From Nocardia sp. NBC_01329 (GTDB lineage Bacteria > Actinomycetota > Actinomycetes > Mycobacteriales > Mycobacteriaceae), in NCBI RefSeq assembly GCF_035956715.1, contig NZ_CP108381.1, positions 4,930,001 through 4,994,000 of the forward strand: a stretch of DNA of 64,000 nucleotides, read 5' to 3'. Of this stretch, positions 8,936 to 17,792 are shown piece after piece. The position numbers and the translations under genes are program-made. Within the stretch, counting starts at the first letter, position 1. Every line of letters begins with the position of its first letter. The notes below the pieces were generated by a model, which did not search any database, had not been told where the DNA came from, and worked only from the letters and a program-made list of their open reading frames with translations.

Positions 8936-11900
8936 AGCGCTGCTTTCTCAGGAATCGGAAGCTGATCGGCGGCGGCGACGAACCGCCCGTTATCGGTCAC
9001 CCGGACGAAATCGGCACGGGTGCAGTAACTGAGTCGTGCCACTTTCCCGGCCACCGGATAGTCGCCGGCGACCACGAAGCCGACTGCGGCATTGAGCCGC
9101 TGTACTTCCAGATTCCTGACATCGGGCTCCACGACCACCCGCTGCGCGCCGGCTTCGAAGAACGCGGTCCGCATGATGTGCAGCATCACGTTCGCGGTGA
9201 ACCCGGGAATGCGGCGTTCACTGCTGGCGACCAGCAGATGCATTCCGAGATCGCCGTCCTCGGGCGTATAGCCGGTGCCGGGGGCGGCCAGTTCGCTCGC
9301 CGAAGGGTCGTAGAGCTCGAAGAGGAATTGTGGTTCGCCGTCGAGATAGCCGATCCGCATACCGAATTGCGATCCGCCGGGGCCCGCGCTGTCCCGGATC
9401 ATCTTTTCCACCTCGGCGGGCGTGCTGTTCAGCATCTCCCAGTATTTGGCCTTCGGCGCGACGAGCCAGCGATGCACGATCTCGGTATCCCTGCCGATAT
9501 CGATCGGTCGAGAGTGGAGCTGGTGTTGCCACGATGGGGCGGTGGGAGTGGCGGCCGCGGTGACCTCCGCCTCGACCTGTTCGTCGGTCAGCCGCATCAC
9601 CTCGAGGAAGGTTTCGGCCACCTGGGTCGTCCGGGCGCCTTCCAATTCGACCAGCCGGTCCGCCAGTCCCGCGATCGTCCGCCGCAGGAAGATATCGGCC
9701 ACGGTCAGATTCGGTGCGTCGAGCCACTGCCGCACCTGCGCGACGAACGCCGTCGCCTGCACGGAGTCACCGCCGAGGGCGATGAAATCATCGGTGACGC
9801 CCAGCGGACGCGTGCTCAGGATCTGCCCGAGCAGCGCGACCAGCGCCGATTCCAGCGCGGTTCGAGGCGCCACGGACTCGGACCGCTGATCGGGCGTGAC
9901 CAGGTCGCGTACTTTTCTGCGGTCGTACTTGCCGTTCGATGTCAGCGGTAGTTCGTCGAGCACCGTCACCGACCGGGGAATCATGTGCGGCGGCAGAACT
10001 TCCGCGAGTGACTCGCGGATCCGCTCGCCCGTGGCCGCACCGGTCGCGCTGACCGCTGCCCGAAGATCGCGACCGTCCGACCAGGCCACCGCACCGGTCA
10101 CCGCGTCCAGACCCAGCAGACCCGCTTCGACCTCGCCCAGTTCGATCCGGTAGCCCCTGATCTTGACCAAATGGTCGGCGCGGCCCAGGAAGTCCAGGAA
10201 TCCGCCGGGCAGATACCGCACGACATCGCCGGTGCGATACCAGCGGAGGCCGTCGTGCCGGACGAACCGATCGGCCGTACGTGCCGGGTCGCCCCGGTAC
10301 CCGGCGGCTACTCCGGCCCCGCCGATCCACAGTTCACCGGGCACGAAGTCGGGGCGATCCCGGCCGAGCACGTCGACGACCCGGCAGCGGACGCCGTCGA
10401 GTGGTACGCCGTAGGGCACGAATGTCGCGCCGCCGGGAACATCCGACGCTTCGCACACCGTCGAGTGGATCGCGGTCTCGGTGGTTCCGCCGAGTCCGGC
10501 GACCCGGCAGGCGGGAAGCTGTTCGGCGACCCGGTGCAGCAGCGAGACATCGACCTTGTCGCCACCCATCAGCACGACCCGCAGACTCGGCGGGAGTGGC
10601 GCGATATCGAGGATCATGCCCAGGATCGACGGCACACAGTTGAGGACGGTCACCGCGTGTTCCCGCAGCAACCGGGCCCAGCTGTCGACCTTGGTGCTCT
10701 CGTCGTCGCCGGGCACCACGACGGCCCCGCCGACCGCGAGCAGGCCGAAGATATCGAATACCGACAGATCGAACTCCAGCGACGACACCATGAGGCTCCG
10801 GTCGGCCGGGCCCAACCGGTAGCGGTGCGCCAGATCGGTGAGCGTGGCGACCGCGGCGCGGTGTGGCACTTCCACACCCTTCGGCAGTCCGGTCGATCCG
10901 GAGGTGAAGAGCACATAGGCCGGTGCGCCGGTGTCCACTGCCGACGGTTCGATCGGTTCCGCGGTGCGCGCGCCGTCGATGTCCAGTACGTGGCTCGACG
11001 AGTCCGGCCAGCGCTCGAGGCAATCGGTGAGGATCGCGGCGGGCGCTGCCACAGCGGCGATCCGGTCACGGCGCAGCTGCGGTTGTACCGGCGATACCGG
11101 CACATAGGTGGCGCCCGCGGTGAGCGTTCCGAGCGCGGCCACGATCTGGTCGCCGCCCTTGGGCAGGTCGATGATCACGGTGTCACCGGGTGTGACCCCG
11201 CTCGTTCGCAGAGCTCCGGCGACCCGCCGGGCTTCGGCGGCGAGTTCGGCGTGCGTCCAGCTCCGCCGTTCGCCGATGATCGCCGGCGCATCGGGGCGCC
11301 GGGGCGCGTCGGCGAGGATACGACCGTGCAGGGTTCCGTCGGAGAAATCGGTGACGGGCAGCGGCTTTTCGACCGATTGCCGCTGCGTGCGCACCTCGTC
11401 GGAGACCGGATCCGGTGCGGGCTCGTCCCATTCGCCGGCGATCAGGAGGTCCAGCAGCCGGATGTAGTAGTCGAACATCGACCGCGCGGTTCCGAGCTCG
11501 AGGTCGGAGGCCCGTACATCCCAGTTGAGAAGCAGGCCCCCCGAGATCTCGGTGACCTGCGCGTCCAGTAGTACCTGCGGCCCTTGGGAGACGATCCAGG
11601 AAGGCTCGCCGAGGATCTCGGTCGTTGCCTCGGAGAAGAGCTCGCCGAGGCCGAGCGCGCTGGTGAACACCACCGGCGACACCACCGGTTCCCCACGCTC
11701 CCGGCTGAGTTCGCGCAGTACGTCGAGACCGCCGAAAGTGCCATGGGCGGCCGCCTCGTGCAGGGCCGTTCGCATGCTGGTGGCGCGTTCGGCCAACGTC
11801 TGCGGTTCACGCAGGTCCACATCGACGATGAGCGAGGAGGTGAAATCCCCTACCACCCGGTCGACATCGGGATGTACCGGGTCGCGGTCGAACAACGGCA

Positions 11901-13002
11901 CCGTCAGCAGGAAACGCGGACTGCTCGAATGTGTGCCGACCGCCTCGGCGAACACGGCGGCCACCGCTGCCGCGGGCGTGACGCCACGCCGGTGCGCGTG
12001 CTCCTCGAGGCGCTTGCGGTCGACCGCGTCGATCGCGTGGTGCAACCGGACCGTCGCGGGTCCGGCGTCTCCGCTGCGCGCCGCTGTGTTCACCGGAAGT
12101 TCCGGTGGGCCGGGCAGATCCGGTATCCGTTCCCGCCACCACGCGATATCCGCTTCTCGTGCGGGACGACCGGTGCGCCGGGCCGACAGCGCCGGGAACG
12201 TCACCGCCAGTTCCGGTAGTTCCTCGCCTCGATAGATTCGCGCCAGATCGTCCACGAGCACCCGGTAGCTCATCGCGTCGGCCGCGATCATGTCCACATC
12301 CAGGTGGACTCGGCTACCACCCGCGGGCAGCAGGGTCAGCTCCGCGCGCAACACGGCGCCGTCTTCGATCGGCAGGGCGCGGTGTGTGCCCTGCTCCCGG
12401 CTCCGCTCCAGGATCGCCGCTGCCGCATCAGGGGATTCGTGACGCAGATCGTGAACCGCGATGGCCTCCGAGTGCGGGGCACCGATGAGCTGTGTCCCGT
12501 CGGGCAGGATCCGGACCCGCAGCATCGGATGACGTCGCAGCAGAGCGGCCACGGCCGACCGGAAGCGGTGCGGGTCGATCTCCCCGCCGTCGAATTCGAT
12601 GTACAGGTGTGCCGCCACACCGCCGAACGCGTGACTGTTCGACCGCCCGATCCAATAGGCGTGCTGCATCGGCGCGAGCGGAAACTCGGTACCGAGATCG
12701 AATATCGCTTCATCACCGGCAGTTTCGGAACCGGGCGCTTGTTCCCCGGACGCGGCGGCGACCGGCCCGGCGACGAGCGCCCTCCAGGCGCGGATCGTGG
12801 GCGCGGCGGTGAGCCGGGCGAAGTCGACGTCACGTCCTCGTTTACGCCACTGACCCGCCAGCCGCATCATCCGCAGCGAATCGAGGCCGTGTCCGACCAG
12901 GTCGGCATCGGGTTCGAGAGCCTCCGGTGAGATCCCCAGTACCGATCCGACCTCCGCTCGGACATCGATTTCAGTACTCGCCTCTGGACGAGTAACCACC
13001 AT
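8932..13002 (-). CDS. NRPS: ArCP-Cy-A-PCP with C-terminal IucB/DesC-type GNAT
   Basis: Siderophore synthetase of 1,356 residues. Order: aryl carrier domain (about 10-80; GHGLDSL, Ser42), heterocyclization domain (about 105-545; DMIAADAMS matches DxxxxDxxS), adenylation domain (about 555-1045; FTSGSTGLPKG, core FDLSVFDIFG, A10 SNGKYDR), carrier domain (LGGDS, Ser1080), and an acetyltransferase domain (about 1158-1335; HSRPIDIGRD, RNLEVQRLNAAVGF) of the siderophore GNAT family. The Cy domain predicts a phenyl-oxazoline or thiazoline from salicylate or dihydroxybenzoate plus Ser, Thr or Cys. The binding-pocket residues look mixed, so I do not choose among them. No thioesterase is present. The GNAT normally exists as a separate N-hydroxylysine/cadaverine acyltransferase. 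First gene of the locus, below two iron boxes. Confidence 0.93.
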   Translation of the reverse strand: MVVTRPEASTEIDVRAEVGSVLGISPEALEPDADLVGHGLDSLRMMRLAGQWRKRGRDVDFARLTAAPTIRAWRALVAGPVAAASGEQAPGSETAGDEAIFDLGTEFPLAPMQHAYWIGRSNSHAFGGVAAHLYIEFDGGEIDPHRFRSAVAALLRRHPMLRVRILPDGTQLIGAPHSEAIAVHDLRHESPDAAAAILERSREQGTHRALPIEDGAVLRAELTLLPAGGSRVHLDVDMIAADAMSYRVLVDDLARIYRGEELPELAVTFPALSARRTGRPAREADIAWWRERIPDLPGPPELPVNTAARSGDAGPATVRLHHAIDAVDRKRLEEHAHRRGVTPAAAVAAVFAEAVGTHSSSPRFLLTVPLFDRDPVHPDVDRVVGDFTSSLIVDVDLREPQTLAERATSMRTALHEAAAHGTFGGLDVLRELSRERGEPVVSPVVFTSALGLGELFSEATTEILGEPSWIVSQGPQVLLDAQVTEISGGLLLNWDVRASDLELGTARSMFDYYIRLLDLLIAGEWDEPAPDPVSDEVRTQRQSVEKPLPVTDFSDGTLHGRILADAPRRPDAPAIIGERRSWTHAELAAEARRVAGALRTSGVTPGDTVIIDLPKGGDQIVAALGTLTAGATYVPVSPVQPQLRRDRIAAVAAPAAILTDCLERWPDSSSHVLDIDGARTAEPIEPSAVDTGAPAYVLFTSGSTGLPKGVEVPHRAAVATLTDLAHRYRLGPADRSLMVSSLEFDLSVFDIFGLLAVGGAVVVPGDDESTKVDSWARLLREHAVTVLNCVPSILGMILDIAPLPPSLRVVLMGGDKVDVSLLHRVAEQLPACRVAGLGGTTETAIHSTVCEASDVPGGATFVPYGVPLDGVRCRVVDVLGRDRPDFVPGELWIGGAGVAAGYRGDPARTADRFVRHDGLRWYRTGDVVRYLPGGFLDFLGRADHLVKIRGYRIELGEVEAGLLGLDAVTGAVAWSDGRDLRAAVSATGAATGERIRESLAEVLPPHMIPRSVTVLDELPLTSNGKYDRRKVRDLVTPDQRSESVAPRTALESALVALLGQILSTRPLGVTDDFIALGGDSVQATAFVAQVRQWLDAPNLTVADIFLRRTIAGLADRLVELEGARTTQVAETFLEVMRLTDEQVEAEVTAAATPTAPSWQHQLHSRPIDIGRDTEIVHRWLVAPKAKYWEMLNSTPAEVEKMIRDSAGPGGSQFGMRIGYLDGEPQFLFELYDPSASELAAPGTGYTPEDGDLGMHLLVASSERRIPGFTANVMLHIMRTAFFEAGAQRVVVEPDVRNLEVQRLNAAVGFVVAGDYPVAGKVARLSYCTRADFVRVTDNGRFVAAADQLPIPEKAAL

Positions 13003-13037
13003 GAGAACGCCTCTCGCAAACCGGGACCCTCGACGAC

Positions 13038-13056
13038 TTAGGGTACTCTAACCAAA
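13038..13056. promoter_or_regulatory. IdeR/DmdR-like iron box 1
   Basis: TTAGGGTACTCTAACCAAA matches the 19-bp consensus TTAGGTTAGSCTAACCTAA at 15 of 19 positions and sits 36 bp upstream of the NRPS start codon. Iron-loaded IdeR would repress the siderophore operon from here. The consensus is from mycobacterial and related IdeR work; the regulator itself is not in the window. Confidence 0.7.
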
Positions 13057-13062
13057 GTTAAT

Positions 13063-13081
13063 TTAGGCTAGGCTAAGTCAA
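13063..13081. promoter_or_regulatory. IdeR/DmdR-like iron box 2
   Basis: TTAGGCTAGGCTAAGTCAA matches the same consensus at 15 of 19 positions. It starts 25 bp from the start of box 1. Tandem boxes allow two regulator dimers to bind. The rest of the gap up to 13345 shows no other clear signal. Confidence 0.7.
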
Positions 13082-13345
13082 GAAGAGCGTAGCCGCCACA
13101 GAGACGAGGACCAGCGGGACGGACTGTGAGAAACGCCGCTTCTTCACAGATCCGCTCTAACTGAAAACCGAGGTAGTCGGTCCGGCACTGCCGGACGACG
13201 CGCAGTTCATCGCAGCGGCAACAGAATTGCCGCGGCGCGAAAATCCGATCGGCGGCGTGTTCCCAGCCCTGACAGTGACGTCCGCACTGCCGATCCGTCC
13301 CCGCGCATCCACCCGCGCACTCGGATCACCCGCAGCACGCGGACT

Positions 13346-14311
13346 ATGCTTCGACCGGTGAGAAGAAGGCAGCAGCCTCCGCTGCCGAAACGGTTCGGGC
13401 TGGACCCGGCCCGATTGCGGCTGCCCGAGGAAGGCGACTGGGCGACCGTACGCGACCATCTGGTCCACCGGCTTCCCCGCGTCGCGCCCGCGCGGATCGA
13501 CGAAATGCTGCGCGCGGGTGAGATCGTCGACCTCGACGGACCGCTCACACCGGACGCTCCCTATGTTCCCGGCGGCGCGATCTGGTTCCATCGCGATCTG
13601 CCCGACGAGAAACCGGTGCCCTTCGACCTGCCGGTCGTCTACCGCGACGACACCATCCTGGTCGTCGACAAACCACACTTCCTGGCCACCATTCCCCGCG
13701 GCAGTCATATCCTGCAGACCGCACTGGTGCGGTTGCGGCGTGAGCTCGACCTGCCGGACCTGGTCCCCGCGCATCGCCTCGACCGCGCCACCGCCGGACT
13801 GGTTCTGTTCATCGTCGACCCGGCCCGCCGCGGCGCCTACCAGACCCTGTTCCAGCGGCAGCTCGTGCGCAAGGAATACGAAGCCGTCGCCGGTTACCGA
13901 AGCGGCCTGCTCTTCCCGCTCGCACTCGAGAGCCGCATCATCAAGGAGAAGAACATCCTGGCCGCCCAGGAGGTGCCCGGCCCGCCCAACGCCCGCACCC
14001 GGATGGAACTGGTCGAGCGGCGCGGCGACATCGGCCGCTACCGGCTGTATCCCACGACCGGCCGCACCCACCAGTTGCGACTACATATGAACTCGCTGGG
14101 TATCCCCATTCTCGGCGACGATTTCTATCCGGTGATCACCGATAAGTCCGTCCACGACTTCACCCGCCCGCTGCAACTACTGGCCGCCGCCCTCGAGTTC
14201 ACCGACCCGGTGACCGGTGCGAACAGGCGCTTCGACAGCACTCGCACCCTCCAGGCATGGACCGACCCGGGTGGCTGGGCCGCCGGCCGGGAGCCCGCGC
14301 CGGCTCGCTGA
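13346..14311 (+). CDS. RluA-family 23S rRNA pseudouridine synthase
   Basis: Pseudouridine synthase of 321 residues. The catalytic motif is HRLDRATAGL, with the Asp that attacks the uridine ring. Upstream lies VVDKPHFLATIP, the usual N-terminal strand, and downstream GRTHQLRLHMNSLGIPILGD. The N-terminal 90 residues resemble an S4-like region. The ATG at 13346 is used, but a GTG 12 nt further on (VRRRQQP) is an equally credible start. Transcribed away from the siderophore operon and probably unrelated to it. The exact target uridine cannot be told. Confidence 0.9.
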   Translation: MLRPVRRRQQPPLPKRFGLDPARLRLPEEGDWATVRDHLVHRLPRVAPARIDEMLRAGEIVDLDGPLTPDAPYVPGGAIWFHRDLPDEKPVPFDLPVVYRDDTILVVDKPHFLATIPRGSHILQTALVRLRRELDLPDLVPAHRLDRATAGLVLFIVDPARRGAYQTLFQRQLVRKEYEAVAGYRSGLLFPLALESRIIKEKNILAAQEVPGPPNARTRMELVERRGDIGRYRLYPTTGRTHQLRLHMNSLGIPILGDDFYPVITDKSVHDFTRPLQLLAAALEFTDPVTGANRRFDSTRTLQAWTDPGGWAAGREPAPAR

Positions 14312-14375
14312 GACACCCGCGGGCCGGCTCCGTGCTCGTCCGGAAGCCACTCGACCCATCCGTACACTGGGCCGA

Positions 14376-15119
14376 ATGCTCTACCCGGTTACCGAGGAAA
14401 CAGCTGCTCCGCGACCCCGAGTCCACGCCTACGCCGATGTGGCGGTCGTGGTACTCGTGCTCACCTGCACCAACCTGATCGCCCACTTCACCACCGTGTG
14501 GGCGAATATCGTGAGCGTGCCGATCGCCGCCCTGGTGCTGCTCGGGCTCATGCGCCGGCGCGGCCTGCACTGGTCGGAGCTGGGCCTCTCGCCACGGCAC
14601 TGGCGGACCGGAACCAAATACGCCCTCGCCGCGATCGGGGTAGTGCTCGCAGCGGTGATAATCGGAGCCGCGCTACCGCTGACCCGCCCGTTCTTCCTGG
14701 CCGACCGCTACGCCACCGTCTCCGGCGCACTCATCGCCTCGATGATCGTGATCCCGCTGCAGACCGTGATCCCGGAGGAACTCGCGTTCCGCGGGGTTCT
14801 GCACGGCACCCTGGACCGGGCGTGGGGCGCCCGGGGCGTATTCGTAGCCGGGTCACTGCTGTTCGGACTCTGGCATATCGCTTCGTCCCTGGGACTCACC
14901 GCCGGGAACCGCGGCCTGTCCGGCCTGATCGGTGGCGGGACGCTCGGGCAGTTCATCGGCGTGCTGATCGCTGTCGCCGCCACCGCGGCCGCAGCCGTCG
15001 TATTCACCTGGCTGCGCCACCGCAGCGGCAGCCTGCTGGCTCCCATCGCCCTGCATTGGGCGGTCAACGGGGCCGGCGCGCTCACCGCCGCGCTGCTCTG
15101 GCATACGACGCTGGCGTGA
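14376..15119 (+). CDS. CPBP-family intramembrane metalloprotease
   Basis: Membrane protein of 247 residues with about six to eight hydrophobic segments. The CPBP (Abi, Rce1-like) motifs are present: EELAFRGVLHG (EExxxR), a FGLWHIASS segment with a conserved His, and LHWAVNGAG. Such proteins cleave or process membrane peptides and prenylated substrates; the actinobacterial members are mostly uncharacterized. I prefer the ATG at 14376 (MLYPVTEE) because an upstream in-frame start would overlap the RluA gene by about 95 nt. It follows RluA by 64 bp and may share its transcript. Confidence 0.85.
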   Translation: MLYPVTEETAAPRPRVHAYADVAVVVLVLTCTNLIAHFTTVWANIVSVPIAALVLLGLMRRRGLHWSELGLSPRHWRTGTKYALAAIGVVLAAVIIGAALPLTRPFFLADRYATVSGALIASMIVIPLQTVIPEELAFRGVLHGTLDRAWGARGVFVAGSLLFGLWHIASSLGLTAGNRGLSGLIGGGTLGQFIGVLIAVAATAAAAVVFTWLRHRSGSLLAPIALHWAVNGAGALTAALLWHTTLA

Positions 15120-15179
15120 AGCAGGTGGGTGAGCGGCGTACTCGGGCCGGCCACACGGGCCCGAGCACGCGGCCCGAGG

Positions 15180-15767
15180 TCAGCAGTGCTCGCAGACCCC
15201 GGTAGCCGGCAACTGGATGAAACAACTGGAACACACCACGGTGCGCGCCCCGGGATTTGATTCGGCCGCTGCCTGCCGGGCGGCCGCTGCCTGCCGAGCG
15301 CTCCCGCCACGCGGAATCAACGGCGGCGTGCCGCCGTCGGCCGGGACATCCGCGCCATAGGCCGCGTAGCAGGCCCATCGGGCGTAGGCGGCGTGGGTCT
15401 CGATATCGGCCGGAATCGGCAACGCGGCCAGTTCGAGCACATATCTGTAGCTGTCGCCGACCTTCAGATTGCGTTTGACGCACAGCGCCGTCAGCGGCGG
15501 CTCACCCGCATTGTGGCAGCGCCGCGCCACCTTACGCAGAATCGCGTCCATCCAGGTGCGGGTCGGGGCGTCGGTACGCACCCCCGACATCTCCTGCACC
15601 CGTTCGGCCAATTCCTGCACGGTGACGTAATATCCGTACTCGGTCGCGGTCTCGCCCAGCACCTCGTAAGCAGCCATTGCCCAGGCCACCGCGGCATCGC
15701 GGAAGGTTACCGCTGTGCCGTCCTCGATCTGCCAGGCCCCCGAAATCGTTGTCGCAGCGTCGCTCAT
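15180..15767 (-). CDS. Conserved hypothetical protein with C-terminal Cys pairs
   Basis: Protein of 195 residues with no family I recognise. It starts MSDAATTISGAW and has a helical, largely polar body. A short Ala/Arg/Gln stretch (ARQAAAARQAA) follows, and the protein ends in VVCSSCFIQLPATGVCEHC. The two CxxC pairs at the extreme C-terminus look like a small zinc ribbon. No signal peptide or membrane segment is seen. It converges on the CPBP protease gene and stands alone. Confidence 0.7.
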   Translation of the reverse strand: MSDAATTISGAWQIEDGTAVTFRDAAVAWAMAAYEVLGETATEYGYYVTVQELAERVQEMSGVRTDAPTRTWMDAILRKVARRCHNAGEPPLTALCVKRNLKVGDSYRYVLELAALPIPADIETHAAYARWACYAAYGADVPADGGTPPLIPRGGSARQAAAARQAAAESNPGARTVVCSSCFIQLPATGVCEHC

Positions 15768-15974
15768 AGCTCGTACACCGTAGCGTCGGTACCCCCCGGT
15801 CGGTCAACCGCCCTCCCGTATATCACATTTCGGGTACCCCGACACACCACGAAGATCGGACGAAAGAGTGGCTGGGCAGCCGAGAAGGTAGTGACCGATC
15901 CACCGTTGACCGCCATCGCTCAGTGGCCGACGCGGGCCCAAAGGCGACCACACGCGACTTCTGGACGTAGCGCA

Positions 15975-16409
15975 CTACTTGTCAGCGGGCAGGATCCGGA
16001 ATGAGCGGAGACCAGGTGTCAGTGGTTCGATCGCACGGAAATCGCGTTGGTCGAGGGTGAAGACGCAGTCGGTTCTGTACTTGTCGGCGAGCGCGACACC
16101 CACCGCATCGGCAAGGTCGAGCTGCAACCCTTCATATTTGGCGCGGACCGATTGCGCCGTGGACAGATCGACGTGTTTCAGTTCGGCGAGCCGGTAACTT
16201 CCGTCGATCGTTCGCGCCAGCAACGCATCGGTAATCTTCATCGCCGCGGGGAAGCCGAGATCGCGACGAGTCAGGTGGTCCAGCTCGGTCAGCACCAGCG
16301 GCGAGATGATCAGCGTCTCGTGCTCCATCACCGACAGTGCTTGCTGGTGTTCCTCCTGGTCGGCATCGAATGCGGCGAACAGTGCCGAGGTGTCGGCGAC
16401 GATGATCAC
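15975..16409 (-). CDS. VapC-like PIN-domain toxin
   Basis: PIN-domain ribonuclease of 144 residues. The acidic metal-binding residues are visible: D6 in VADTSALFA, the E in LTELDHL, and the D in DLADAVGVALA and in FTLDQRDF. It overlaps the antitoxin gene by 4 nt (ATGA), the usual arrangement of these pairs, so the two are translationally coupled. VapC toxins cut tRNA or rRNA when freed from antitoxin; the target here is unknown. The 207 bp between this gene and its downstream neighbour hold no obvious feature. Confidence 0.88.
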   Translation of the reverse strand: MIIVADTSALFAAFDADQEEHQQALSVMEHETLIISPLVLTELDHLTRRDLGFPAAMKITDALLARTIDGSYRLAELKHVDLSTAQSVRAKYEGLQLDLADAVGVALADKYRTDCVFTLDQRDFRAIEPLTPGLRSFRILPADK

Positions 16410-16648
16410 CGACGCGCCGACCGCTGCTTGATCTGGCGGTAGATATCGTCGCGCATCTCGTCGACGCCACGTGAACGCCCGCTGTGAAAGACCGGCAGTG
16501 GTGCGCTGTCGCGTGGACGTTCGGAGGCGTCCAGCAGCATCGCGATACTGCGGCGGATGAGTTCCGCCTTGCTCACCCCGGTGGCCGCGGCCTCCGCATC
16601 GAGCCGGACCTCCAATTCCTCGGGGAGGTAGACGGTCGTCTTTATCAT
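16406..16648 (-). CDS. VapB-like ribbon-helix-helix antitoxin
   Basis: Antitoxin of 80 residues. The N-terminal MIKTTVYLPEELEVRLDAEA is a typical ribbon-helix-helix strand and helix for DNA binding, and the basic C-terminus (RQIKQRSARR) would wrap the toxin. I chose the ATG at 16648 (MIKTTVYL). An upstream start would add six residues not seen in the fold and would cover the palindrome that probably acts as operator. The pair is likely self-repressed. Confidence 0.85.
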   Translation of the reverse strand: MIKTTVYLPEELEVRLDAEAAATGVSKAELIRRSIAMLLDASERPRDSAPLPVFHSGRSRGVDEMRDDIYRQIKQRSARR

Positions 16649-16649
16649 G

Positions 16650-16659
16650 CCATATATGG
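16650..16659. promoter_or_regulatory. Palindromic operator / -10 element of the VapBC pair
   Basis: CCATATATGG is a perfect 10-bp palindrome 1 nt upstream of the antitoxin ATG. On the minus strand it also contains a TATATG -10-like hexamer placed so that transcription would begin at or near the A of the ATG. A leaderless transcript under autoregulation is the simplest reading (inference). Confidence 0.45.
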
Positions 16660-16725
16660 TACCAGCCACGTGTGCTCGGATCGCTGCTCGAACAACCCCT
16701 CCACCGAACGAACCCCGAAACGACG

Positions 16726-16758
16726 AAGGCCCGCTTCCCGAACCGGGAAGCGGGCCTT
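16726..16758 (-). terminator. Hairpin ending the S10 operon
   Basis: A perfect 15-bp stem (AAGGCCCGCTTCCCG paired with its complement) around a 3-nt loop lies 32 bp after the rpsQ stop. The tract after it on the minus strand is only weakly T-rich (CGTCGTTTCG), as is common in actinobacteria. Confidence 0.75.
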
Positions 16759-16790
16759 ACGTTTACGACCTTCGCAGCCGAAGAGCGACC

Positions 16791-17063
16791 TTACTTGGCC
16801 TTCTCCAGGACCTCGACCAGCCGCCACCGCTTGGTGGCCGACGTGGGCCGGGTCTCCATCAGCTGCACGCGATCGCCGACACCGGCGGTCTCGTTCTCGT
16901 CGTGCGCCTTCACCTTGGAGGTGGTGCGGATGATCTTGCCGTAGAGCTTGTGCCGGTGACGGTCTTCCAGCTCGACGACGATCGTCTTCTGCATCTTGTC
17001 GGAAACAACGTAGCCGGTCCGCACCTTGCGGGTGCTGCGCTGCTCCTCCACCTTTTCACTCAT
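16791..17063 (-). CDS. rpsQ: 30S ribosomal protein S17
   Basis: 90 residues with the S17 core RTGYVVSDKMQKTIVVELED and an OB-fold ending VGDRVQLMETRP. It binds 16S rRNA early in 30S assembly. Last gene of the operon here; it is separated from rpmC by 70 bp and followed by a hairpin, so the spc operon (rplN onward) is not contiguous. Confidence 0.98.
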   Translation of the reverse strand: MSEKVEEQRSTRKVRTGYVVSDKMQKTIVVELEDRHRHKLYGKIIRTTSKVKAHDENETAGVGDRVQLMETRPTSATKRWRLVEVLEKAK

Positions 17064-17133
17064 GCTGTCTCCTTAAGGCGTGCTCGGGCGCCTTCCGTGG
17101 TTACGCAAGCTGCCGCCTCCAGGCGCTGACCGA

Positions 17134-17372
17134 TCACGCCGCGTCCCCTTTGTCAGCGGGGGCGGTGGCCAAACCGAGCTCGCGCTCACGCATGACCGTG
17201 TAGACACGCGCGATCTCGTGACGCACCACACGCAGCCGGCGATTGTTGGTCAGCTGACCGGTCGCCATCTGGAAGCGCAGGTTGAACAGCTCTTCCTTCG
17301 ATTCGCGCAGACGGGAGACGAGCTCCTCTTCGGTCAGCTCGCGGAGCTCTGCGGCAGGGGTACCGGTTGCCA

Positions 17373-17373
<1 letters not shown>
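17134..17373 (-). CDS. rpmC: 50S ribosomal protein L29
   Basis: 79 residues starting MATGTPAAELRELTEEEL, with the L29 helix-hairpin (ELFNLRFQMATGQL, RRLRVVRHEIARV). The ATG overlaps the rplP stop by one base (TGATG); starts further upstream would run deep into rplP. L29 lies near the peptide exit tunnel. Confidence 0.97.
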
Positions 17374-17789
<416 letters not shown>

Positions 17790-17792
17790 TGG

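Noticed and set aside
13157..14071. Minus-strand frame of 304 codons opposite the RluA gene
   Set aside because: The plus-strand reading contains the full pseudouridine synthase motif; the opposite frame has no domain.
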